The notes beneath the pieces were generated by a model. That model searched no databases and had not been told where the DNA came from. It saw only the letters and a list, made by a program, of their open reading frames with translations. From JBMYQA01 sp049600855 (GTDB lineage: Bacteria; Bacteroidota; Bacteroidia; Cytophagales; Flammeovirgaceae), in the NCBI GenBank assembly GCA_049600855.1, contig JBMYQA010000311.1:1-6783 (forward strand): DNA of 6,783 nt. The letters are read 5' to 3'. Below are positions 1 to 5,568 of this stretch, piece by piece (the stretch's first letter is position 1; each line of letters starts with the position of its first letter). The translations under genes were made by a program, and so were the position numbers.

Positions 1-30
1 TAAAGAAGCTAGATTTTTGGAGTAATCATT

Positions 31-78
31 ATGAAAAAACTTATTTTTTGTTTATTTTTATTAAATTTGCTTATATAA
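31..78 (+). CDS. Possible 15-residue signal-peptide-like mini-ORF (doubtful)
   Basis: The frame reads MKKLIFCLFLLNLLI and then TAA. A lysine pair followed by an unbroken hydrophobic run looks like the n- and h-regions of a signal peptide, but no cleavage site or mature domain follows. GGAG at 19-22 lies 8 nt before the ATG, the best Shine-Dalgarno-like match at any start in the window. It ends 22 nt before rmuC. It could be a leader peptide, a relic of a decayed exported protein, or chance in AT-rich DNA. The same frame hits another stop soon after, so there is no simple readthrough into a longer protein. No function is assigned. Confidence 0.22.
   Translation: MKKLIFCLFLLNLLI
62..69 (+). 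promoter_or_regulatory. Candidate -7 promoter element upstream of rmuC
   Basis: TAAATTTG matches the Bacteroidota primary sigma factor -7 consensus TAnnTTTG. It would place the transcription start about 25 nt before the rmuC ATG. No TTTG-like -33 element is seen at the usual spacing, and the site lies inside the doubtful mini-ORF at 31-78, so the match may be chance in an AT-rich stretch. Confidence 0.2.
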
Positions 79-100
79 AAAACCGAATAATGTTATTTTC

Positions 101-1297
101 ATGAACGAAATTTTCATCTTTATACTGGGCTTGTTTATTGGAGCGATTGCCGTTTACTTGTTAATGATGCGCGAACGCGAACAACGTGCTCAACTTACCA
201 AAGAACTTACCCAGCAGAATTATAAATCTAAGGAAGAAGAATTAGAAAAATTGCTTCGAACTATGAAAGATACTTTCGGAGCGCTCTCTCAAAGAGCTTT
301 AGCTCATAATTCTCAAGAGTTTCTAAAGCTCGCTAATTTGGCCTTATCTAAACAATTACAAGCGGGTGAACAAAACCTAAATGGTAAAAAGGCATTGATC
401 GAACAGTCGTTAGATACGATGAAAAAGGAGATGGATAAAGTACAACACCTCATCGTGAACTTTGAAAAAGATCGGACGGAAAAATACGGGCAATTGGCGC
501 AACAACTACACACCACTGCCGAACAAACGGCTAAGCTTCGAGAAGTCACCAATTTACTGAAAAATACCATGACGAATAGCCGTGTTAGGGGGCAATGGGG
601 TGAACGAATGACTGAGGATATTTTGCGGTTAATTGGAATGAAAGAAGGTGTAAATTATACCAAGCAACAACAAGTAGCAGGGCATGCTTCCCGACCTGAT
701 TTCACCTTTTTATTACCCAAGAATATGAAGGTTAATATGGATGTAAAGTTTCCGTTCAATAACTACCTCAATTTCCTCAATGCAGAGATTGATGGGGAAA
801 AGCGCAGGTATAAAGATGCCTTTTTAAAAGATGTAAAAGCAAGAATTCGCGAGGTAACCAGCCGAAATTATATCAATCCAGCAGATCATACCGTTGATTA
901 TGTACTGGTGTTCATTCCTAATGAACAAGTGTATTCGTTTATTATGGAACATCAAGGCGATTTACTCGACATTGCGCTACAGCACAAAGTCGTATTGTGC
1001 TCTCCTTTTTCACTGTATGCCATACTCGCTGTCATCAGACAAGCAGTTGACAACTTCAATTTAGAGCGTAATACCTCCGAAATGCTGAATTATATCAGTC
1101 AATTTAGAACGCAGTGGCTACGTTTTGTTGAAGGCATGGATAAAATGGGAAAACGCATTGAGGACTTACAAAAAGAGTATCATCAACTGATTACTACCCG
1201 AAAAAGGCAACTTGACAAGAGTCTTCATCGTATAGAACACTTAAAACCCACAGAAGAATTACCCAATAAGGGAAACACACTTTTCCCGAATTATTAG
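101..1297 (+). CDS. rmuC: RmuC-family DNA recombination protein
   Basis: RmuC proteins are membrane-anchored and predicted to have a PD-(D/E)xK nuclease-like fold. In E. coli, rmuC loss affects inverted-repeat-associated rearrangements, though the biochemical activity is poorly defined. Visible here are an N-terminal transmembrane helix (about residues 4-22), a long charged, Gln/Lys/Glu-rich coiled coil (about 25-155) and the conserved RmuC domain (about 145-375). Family landmarks are RGQWGE (163-168), RPDFTFLLP (198-206), DVKFP (214-218), FIPNE (271-275) and SPFSLYAIL (301-309). P199-D200 followed by D214-x-K216 fits a PD-(D/E)xK active site, which is an inference. At 398 aa it is somewhat short for the family but complete. 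The ATG directly precedes the membrane helix and is preferred; an ATG at 89 runs into a stop after four codons. No clear terminator follows. The family call is secure. Confidence 0.95.
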   Translation: MNEIFIFILGLFIGAIAVYLLMMREREQRAQLTKELTQQNYKSKEEELEKLLRTMKDTFGALSQRALAHNSQEFLKLANLALSKQLQAGEQNLNGKKALIEQSLDTMKKEMDKVQHLIVNFEKDRTEKYGQLAQQLHTTAEQTAKLREVTNLLKNTMTNSRVRGQWGERMTEDILRLIGMKEGVNYTKQQQVAGHASRPDFTFLLPKNMKVNMDVKFPFNNYLNFLNAEIDGEKRRYKDAFLKDVKARIREVTSRNYINPADHTVDYVLVFIPNEQVYSFIMEHQGDLLDIALQHKVVLCSPFSLYAILAVIRQAVDNFNLERNTSEMLNYISQFRTQWLRFVEGMDKMGKRIEDLQKEYHQLITTRKRQLDKSLHRIEHLKPTEELPNKGNTLFPNY

Positions 1298-1327
1298 TAA
1301 AAAATCAAAAAAGACATAATTCTTACA

Positions 1328-1335
1328 TAGCTTTG
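1328..1335 (+). promoter_or_regulatory. Candidate -7 element in the 191-bp rmuC/OmpA-gene gap
   Basis: TAGCTTTG is an exact match to TAnnTTTG. The same 8-mer occurs upstream of the aminotransferase gene on the other strand (6721-6728), there also followed by TA. A start just downstream would give an untranslated leader of roughly 145 nt for the OmpA-domain gene. The expected -33 position is A-rich with no TTTG, so support rests on the -7 match and location. The rest of the gap shows only an 8-nt direct repeat, ACAGCTAG, at 1385-1392 and 1432-1439. Confidence 0.3.
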
Positions 1336-1488
1336 TAGGTTGAGGTATTAGGGCTTAACAATCATTTAACACCTTATTGTCTTAACAGCTAGCGAGTTTG
1401 TCTATCTTTCAGTTGGTTATCATTTCACAACACAGCTAGTAATTCGAACGACCAGCTTATTTTGTGAAGCATCAATTTGTAAAGACAT

Positions 1489-2271
1489 ATGATACTGAGA
1501 AACGTATTTACAATCGTATTGGCTTGCATTTGTCCTCTTGGGGTATTTGCTAATCCTAACCTTGTAAATCCCGCATTAACGTTAGAACTGACTATTCAAC
1601 CCATTGAATCCTCGGGCGATTCAAGCATGTCTCCTATTTTTGAAGTAGAAGGTATATTTATTAATGTAAATACCAAAAATCCTGTAGAAGGTGTAGAAGT
1701 TACCATTACCAACAAACGAAACAATCACTATCAAATCAGAATGACAGGTAGTGACGGAAAGTTTCGCTTTGCCTTACACGATGAGTCGGTATATGCCATA
1801 GCAGGTAGTAAAGCGCGGTACTTTGATTCAGAACAGGTTAATATTTCAACGATTGGGCGTAAGAAGTACGAAAAGATGGATATGAAGATGCCTATAGAGC
1901 GCATGCAACTCAATCATCCCTATATTATTAAGGAACTTGTATTTGGCGTAAATGATTGGGAATTAAGCCATGAGGCCGAACAAAGTTTGAAAAATCTACA
2001 GAAAATGTTATTGAGTAACCCCACCATTAAAATTGAAGTTGGCGTGCATACCGATTCAAGAGGAGATGATGATTACAATTTACATTTAACAGAAAAGCGG
2101 GCAATCACCATTTTGAATAAACTTCGTCAGATGGGGATTCGTGGGAATAGAGTAACGACTAAAGGATATGGCGAAACAAAATTATTAAACCATTGTGGAA
2201 ATGACATTCGATGCAACAGCCCTGAGCATATGCAGAATAGGCGCGTTTCCTTCAAGATATTAAGCTTTTAA
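1489..2271 (+). CDS. OmpA C-terminal-domain envelope protein with N-terminal Cna-B/carboxypeptidase-regulatory-like domain
   Basis: This is probably a periplasmic or outer-membrane-associated protein that binds peptidoglycan non-covalently. A signal peptide spans residues 1-21, with likely cleavage after VFA. Residues about 52-135 (EVEGIFINVNTKNPVEGVEVTI, then GSDGKFRFAL) resemble the beta-sandwich of carboxypeptidase-regulatory/Cna-B-like domains common in Bacteroidota surface proteins. Residues about 146-258 form the OmpA_C domain. D189 in HTDSRGD and R204 in TEKRA have the 15-residue spacing of the diaminopimelate-contacting Asp/Arg pair of OmpA. GYGET (226-230) and NRRVSF (250-255) are further family motifs, and C236/C242 may form a disulfide. 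There is no beta-barrel or lipobox, so how it meets the outer membrane is unclear. It is monocistronic by layout: a 191-bp upstream gap and a strong downstream terminator. The domain call is secure; the exact cellular role is unknown. Confidence 0.88.
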   Translation: MILRNVFTIVLACICPLGVFANPNLVNPALTLELTIQPIESSGDSSMSPIFEVEGIFINVNTKNPVEGVEVTITNKRNNHYQIRMTGSDGKFRFALHDESVYAIAGSKARYFDSEQVNISTIGRKKYEKMDMKMPIERMQLNHPYIIKELVFGVNDWELSHEAEQSLKNLQKMLLSNPTIKIEVGVHTDSRGDDDYNLHLTEKRAITILNKLRQMGIRGNRVTTKGYGETKLLNHCGNDIRCNSPEHMQNRRVSFKILSF

Positions 2272-2293
2272 CAGCTTCGAACACTTTACTGTT

Positions 2294-2327
2294 ATCCCTT
2301 CTAAATGCACCTAGAAGGGATTTTTTT
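2294..2327 (+). terminator. Rho-independent terminator of the OmpA-domain gene
   Basis: A perfect 10-bp stem, ATCCCTTCTA (2294-2303) with TAGAAGGGAT (2312-2321), encloses an 8-nt loop and runs into seven T residues (2321-2327). It lies 22 bp past the OmpA-gene stop. The T-tract overlaps the stop codon of the convergent truA gene by two bases. Read on the - strand, the stem is not followed by a T-run, so it should act mainly in the + direction. Confidence 0.9.
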
Positions 2328-3090
2328 ATGCTGGGAGCAGTTGATGGTAAAATAATTCTGGAGGATATGCTACTTTACATAAATACAACCCATGCGCAGG
2401 TGCTACATTTCTGAACTTATCTTTTCGTTTGGTTCGGATGAGTTCCTCCAAACCCGCTAAATCTAACTTTCCAGTACCAATATCTAACAATGCACCCGTG
2501 ATTAACCGTACCATTCCCCTCAAAAAACGATTCGCTGTGATGTGGAATTCTTTTTTACCATCTTCTAATGCCACCCATTCCGCATGAAAAATATCACACA
2601 AAAATGTTTTCACCTCCGTTTTTGTTTTGCTAAATGCCTCAAAATCTTTGAAGCCTTTCAAAAACGCGGCAGCCTCATTCATTTTTTCTAAATCCAATGG
2701 TTTATAAAAACGATAACTATAGGCTCTTAAAAAGGGATCTTTATGCGTATGGATTCGGTAAACATAACTTCTGCGAGTTGCACTAAATCGCGCATGTGCA
2801 TCAGCTTTCATGCGATGTATATTTCGAATGCCAATGTCGTGGGGAAGAATTGAATTTAATTTGTATTGTAAGTGAGGTAAAATCGTCAGGTTATCCGTAT
2901 CAAAGTGGGCATATTGCTGCGAACAATGCACACCAGTATCGGTTCGGCCACTGGCAATCACTTCGGTAGGTGTACGTAATAAACGACTAAGTCGTTCAGC
3001 TAATACTTCTTGTACCGTAATGGCATTGGGTTGTTTTTGCCAACCATGATAATTAGCTCCATCGTATTGTATTTCAAGGAAAAAGCGCAC
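2326..3090 (-). CDS. truA: tRNA pseudouridine(38-40) synthase TruA
   Basis: TruA isomerises uridines 38-40 in the anticodon arm of several tRNAs. Numbering from the GTG start at 3090, the protein is 254 aa, normal for the family. It shows FFLEIQYDGANYHGWQ at the N terminus, the catalytic GRTDTGVH loop with D51 as the nucleophile, the RRSYVYRI segment (107-114) with a conserved active-site Tyr, NRFLRGMVR (187-195) and the closing APAHGLYL (230-237). The open frame extends to a TTG at 3123, adding MRFLTTLILRI. The GTG is preferred because family members typically begin M-R-(Y/F)-F-L/I-E-I right before the YDG motif. Neither start has a Shine-Dalgarno sequence and no in-frame ATG is available. 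It follows the App1-like gene by 68 bp and is probably co-transcribed with it. No clear terminator on this strand. Confidence 0.95.
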   Translation of the reverse strand: MRFFLEIQYDGANYHGWQKQPNAITVQEVLAERLSRLLRTPTEVIASGRTDTGVHCSQQYAHFDTDNLTILPHLQYKLNSILPHDIGIRNIHRMKADAHARFSATRRSYVYRIHTHKDPFLRAYSYRFYKPLDLEKMNEAAAFLKGFKDFEAFSKTKTEVKTFLCDIFHAEWVALEDGKKEFHITANRFLRGMVRLITGALLDIGTGKLDLAGLEELIRTKRKDKFRNVAPAHGLYLCKVAYPPELFYHQLLPA

Positions 3091-3158
3091 GATCCGCAGA
3101 ATTAAAGTTGTGAGAAAACGCAAGAATAATGCATTTTGGTGGGATTGGAAATAGCTTC

Positions 3159-4247
3159 CTATTCTTCTAATGTACTTTTTATCAGTTCCTTTACTTTAGG
3201 ATCAATCCAGCCCTGATGAGCTGCATGCGCTGCTGCTGTGTAAGAATCTGCCATAAACAACATGGGCACGCCCATTGCCTCTACTTGCTCAGCAATTTTC
3301 AATACCGCCTCATCGCGTTCATCATCACTCACATCACGAATGTAAATGGCTAAAATGCGTTCGGTAAACTGTTGGGCAATCTGTTGATAATATTCAGGAT
3401 CTTTTTCCCCACTATCGCCAATCAATATAAACGGCATGTCAGGATAAGTACGCAGTATGGTTTTTATTGCATTTAACTTATGATCATAATCTATCACAAA
3501 TTTATCCTTATCAATCCCATAATCCCGCAGTAAAACGCTTCCTCTTGGAATTTCCTTCAGCTGCAAAAATTCATCAATAAAATCAAAGAGGTTCCAAGGA
3601 CTATTTGAAAGGTAAAAAAACGGATTTACTGCATGCGAAGCTGTTCCTTTTTGCAAACCTTGATACAGCTCTCTGACTCCTGGAAATGATAAACGTGTGG
3701 TCGCATTCTTTGTAAATGTGGTTAAAATCGCATCAAATAAATCAGTAGCTCCAGTCTGTAGAATCGTATCATCAATGTCACTAATTACTCCAAAACTTGT
3801 TTGAGGCTGCGGCGTTTGTACCCAAGCAGTCTGATAAGCCTCATCGCCATCTCTTGTTAGTTTTACCCTAATTTGATGCCACAATGCAGCATCACTAGCA
3901 GCCCGCGTCATTGGAAACGATACAGTATAATACCCTTCTTCATCGGTAATGATCTCACGGGTTTCTCCTTGAAAGGTCACAGTAACACTTATATTGGGTA
4001 ATTCAATGCTGTGAAAACGTTTATACATCTGCCTGATGTTTTTGAATATGCCATCATCTGCAGTGCTTTCAGCAAGTGCTCGACCTTTCAGCACACGTCC
4101 CTTTAGGTGGACTTGTTGTTCATTGCCATAGCCATGATAAGCTAATAGATGAATGTTCTCAATCAATGCATTATTTTGAATGGTGTTATTCTTTTTACGA
4201 TCAAAGAATCCTTCTACACGATGTAATAGCTTCTTGAGTGCATTCAT
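3159..4247 (-). CDS. App1/DUF2183-family phosphatase (HAD-like, phosphatidate phosphatase type)
   Basis: The family is named after yeast App1, a Mg-dependent phosphatidate phosphatase; bacterial members are largely uncharacterised. In the 362-aa protein from the ATG at 4247, the C-terminal catalytic domain (about 150-350) opens with GVISDIDDTI, matching the HAD-type DxDxT motif (D157-T161). It continues with FFYLSNSPWNLFDF (about 220-233), LLRDYGIDKDKF (249-260) and FILIGDSGEKDPE (273-285), which supplies the acidic metal-binding end. Residues about 45-140 look like a beta-rich accessory domain (LKGRVLKG, later TDEEGYYTVSF). There is no signal peptide or membrane helix, so it is probably cytoplasmic. 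The frame extends to a TTG at 4277, adding ten residues, but the ATG gives a more natural start. It is first in a likely two-gene unit with truA. Phosphatidate as substrate is inferred from the family name only. Confidence 0.85.
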   Translation of the reverse strand: MNALKKLLHRVEGFFDRKKNNTIQNNALIENIHLLAYHGYGNEQQVHLKGRVLKGRALAESTADDGIFKNIRQMYKRFHSIELPNISVTVTFQGETREIITDEEGYYTVSFPMTRAASDAALWHQIRVKLTRDGDEAYQTAWVQTPQPQTSFGVISDIDDTILQTGATDLFDAILTTFTKNATTRLSFPGVRELYQGLQKGTASHAVNPFFYLSNSPWNLFDFIDEFLQLKEIPRGSVLLRDYGIDKDKFVIDYDHKLNAIKTILRTYPDMPFILIGDSGEKDPEYYQQIAQQFTERILAIYIRDVSDDERDEAVLKIAEQVEAMGVPMLFMADSYTAAAHAAHQGWIDPKVKELIKSTLEE

Positions 4248-4391
4248 AATCAATGGGTTACATAATGAAAACGGCAACTAGAGATGTGCTTCACGTTAGT
4301 TAAGCAAACAATATATCGAAACGATAAGCAATCTACTCAAAAAAGTCGATACACCTGTTTACCTTTTTGCTACATGCTCATTATAGTTAGA
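4248..4391 (-). promoter_or_regulatory. Upstream region of the App1-like gene with a short palindrome
   Basis: This is the non-coding DNA between the palindromic element and the App1-like start, and should hold the promoter for the phosphatase-truA unit. On the - strand a TATTGTTTG string resembles the -7 consensus but has one extra base, so it is weak. A perfect 13-bp palindrome, TATCG-AAA-CGATA (4314-4326), lies next to it and could be an operator. No RNA gene or convincing ORF was seen. Confidence 0.25.
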
Positions 4392-4420
4392 GCAAATCTG
4401 AAGATTTGCAGCATAGTTTA

Positions 4421-4453
4421 GTTCTTAGAGTAAGCTGTGCTAACTCTAAGAAC
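4421..4453. repeat. Hairpin A of the palindromic element
   Basis: A perfect 10-bp stem, GTTCTTAGAG (4421-4430) with CTCTAAGAAC (4444-4453), surrounds a 13-nt loop in which the next T-A pair and an AGC/GCT pairing can also form. Its reverse complement matches hairpin B at 26 of 33 positions, so the two hairpins are inverted copies of one unit. Confidence 0.85.
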
Positions 4454-4465
4454 AGCCAATTAGTT

Positions 4466-4498
4466 GTTTGTAGAGTTAGCGCAGCGTCCTCTACAAAC
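4466..4498. repeat. Hairpin B of the palindromic element
   Basis: A perfect 10-bp stem, GTTTGTAGAG (4466-4475) with CTCTACAAAC (4489-4498), surrounds the loop TTAGCGCAGCGTC; a further T-A pair closes it at 4465/4499. Relative to hairpin A, two stem positions differ and both partners have changed, so pairing is kept. Confidence 0.85.
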
Positions 4499-4523
4499 AG
4501 GGGGCTGCTGCAAATCTTCAGAT

Positions 4524-5561
4524 TTACCCCTCGCAATGCCCCCAAATCAACTCATTAAACTGCTGCCCTTTGCCATCCAAAAAATAGACTTCAATTGGAA
4601 TGTAGTAAATTGGGAGCTGTGCTAATTCGGGAATCGCTTTCAGCTTAACCGCATCTTTTTCAGTAGTCAATATCACTTTATTGGGCTGATGAATAGCGTC
4701 AAAATTGGTACGAATTTTTTGAACTACTGAAGGAGAATAGGTAACATGATCGGCAAGCTCCAAGTGATTTTCTAGCTGAAAATTCTTACTCACATACTGT
4801 TGAAAAAGGCCAGCTTTTGCGATGCCAGTTACCAAAAGTACCTGCTCTAACTGAGCGGTAGCGCTTGTCAATGCGACTGGCTCTCCATACTGAATTCCTG
4901 TGAAAAATATAGGGGTGTCTGCTTGAGCATAGCGCAAAATTTGCTGCTCAATTTGCTGTTTTTCCTCATCCAACAGTCGATCGGGACATTTACTCACAAT
5001 AATTACATCAGCCCGCGAAGCTCCAATTCGGCTTTCTCGTAATCTTCCTGCGGGCAAAAGAAAATCATGGTAAAATGGGCGATTGTAGTCTGTGAGTAAA
5101 ATAGTAAATGATGGCCTCACTTTACGGTGCTGAAAAGCATCATCTAATAAAATCACTTCCGTATTTTCATGACTTTGGAGAATTGAGGGGATTGCAAAAG
5201 CGCGTTGTTCACCCACAGCTACAACAACCTCCTTTCCATATTTCTGGTAAAATTGCATGGGCTCATCACCAATGCTTTCTGCATTTGGAGCTTCCTCAGC
5301 TAATAAAAAACCCCGCGTTTTACGCCCATACCCTCTACTCAACGTAGCCACCTTTTTCTGATCCTTTAATAAGCGAGTCAAGTACTCAATATGAGGCGTT
5401 TTTCCTGTGCCCCCTACGGTTAAATTTCCCACACAAATCACAGGCAAATCAAAACCAATGGAAGGTTTTAACGCTAAATTATACAAGTGATTCCGAAAAC
5501 GCGTAATCAGATTGTATAAGATCGCAAAAGGATACAGGAGAATAATCAATAGTGTTTTCAA
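4524..5561 (-). CDS. lpxK: Tetraacyldisaccharide 4'-kinase LpxK
   Basis: LpxK phosphorylates the 4' position of the tetraacyldisaccharide-1-phosphate precursor to make lipid IVA, on the cytoplasmic face of the inner membrane. The 345-aa length is usual. An N-terminal hydrophobic segment (about 3-20) associates with the membrane. The Walker A motif is GNLTVGGTGKTP (45-56), followed by TLSRGYGRKTRG (73-84), GDEP (98-101), DDAFQHR (140-146, the Walker-B-like catalytic region; many homologues have DDGFQH) and LLPAGRLRES (168-177). The start is TTG at 5561. No in-frame ATG or GTG exists between the preceding stop and the hydrophobic segment, and the N terminus fits the family from here. It lies 7 bp after the aminotransferase gene and is almost certainly co-transcribed with it. 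Its stop codon overlaps the right end of the palindromic element. Confidence 0.95.
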   Translation of the reverse strand: MKTLLIILLYPFAILYNLITRFRNHLYNLALKPSIGFDLPVICVGNLTVGGTGKTPHIEYLTRLLKDQKKVATLSRGYGRKTRGFLLAEEAPNAESIGDEPMQFYQKYGKEVVVAVGEQRAFAIPSILQSHENTEVILLDDAFQHRKVRPSFTILLTDYNRPFYHDFLLPAGRLRESRIGASRADVIIVSKCPDRLLDEEKQQIEQQILRYAQADTPIFFTGIQYGEPVALTSATAQLEQVLLVTGIAKAGLFQQYVSKNFQLENHLELADHVTYSPSVVQKIRTNFDAIHQPNKVILTTEKDAVKLKAIPELAQLPIYYIPIEVYFLDGKGQQFNELIWGHCEG

Positions 5562-5568
5562 GGAGTAA

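Larger units (their letters stand above)
4394..4525. repeat. 132-bp inverted-dimer palindromic element (REP/BIME- or MITE-like)
   Basis: The element has perfect 20-bp terminal inverted repeats: AAATCTGAAGATTTGCAGCA at 4394-4413 and its exact complement at 4506-4525. Inside are two 33-nt hairpins (4421-4453 and 4466-4498), each 7 nt from its nearer terminal repeat. The symmetry centre falls between 4459 and 4460. The reverse complement of the left 66 bp aligns to the right 66 bp without gaps, matching at about 50 of 66 positions. The terminal repeats are identical, the hairpins similar and the two 7-nt spacers unrelated. The ends are also locally palindromic (GCAAATCT-GA-AGATTTGC at 4392-4409). 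There is no T-run after the element on either strand, so it is not a typical intrinsic terminator. No transposase is present here. The geometry is seen directly; REP/BIME or MITE status is inference. A structured 3' UTR RNA of lpxK is the main alternative. Confidence 0.8.

Noticed and set aside
313..570. Open frame on the - strand inside rmuC
   Set aside because: It lies antisense within the conserved RmuC reading frame, and its protein has no recognisable domain.
1323..1339. Weak hairpin CTTACA/TGTAGG after rmuC as a terminator
   Set aside because: A short stem with a wobble pair and no T-tract; not convincing.
1385..1439. Direct repeat ACAGCTAG (two copies 47 bp apart)
   Set aside because: Only eight bases long with no matching flanks; chance is likely and there is no evidence for an attachment or operator site.
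1731..1913. Short open frame on the - strand inside the OmpA-domain gene
   Set aside because: A shadow of the coding strand, with no start context or domain support.
2294..2321. Bidirectional terminator also serving truA
   Set aside because: On the - strand the hairpin is followed by AACAGTAAAG rather than a T-run, so termination of truA by it is not supported.
4394..4525. Palindromic element as an ordinary intrinsic terminator of lpxK
   Set aside because: No T-run follows on the - strand and the two-level inverted-dimer symmetry is far more elaborate than a terminator. It may still slow or block transcription.
4394..4525. CRISPR array
   Set aside because: The repeats are inverted rather than direct, there are only two, and no spacer-like regular units exist.
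5108..5347. Open frame on the + strand inside lpxK
   Set aside because: It is antisense to the LpxK coding sequence between its Walker A and C-terminal half, and the translation is not protein-like.
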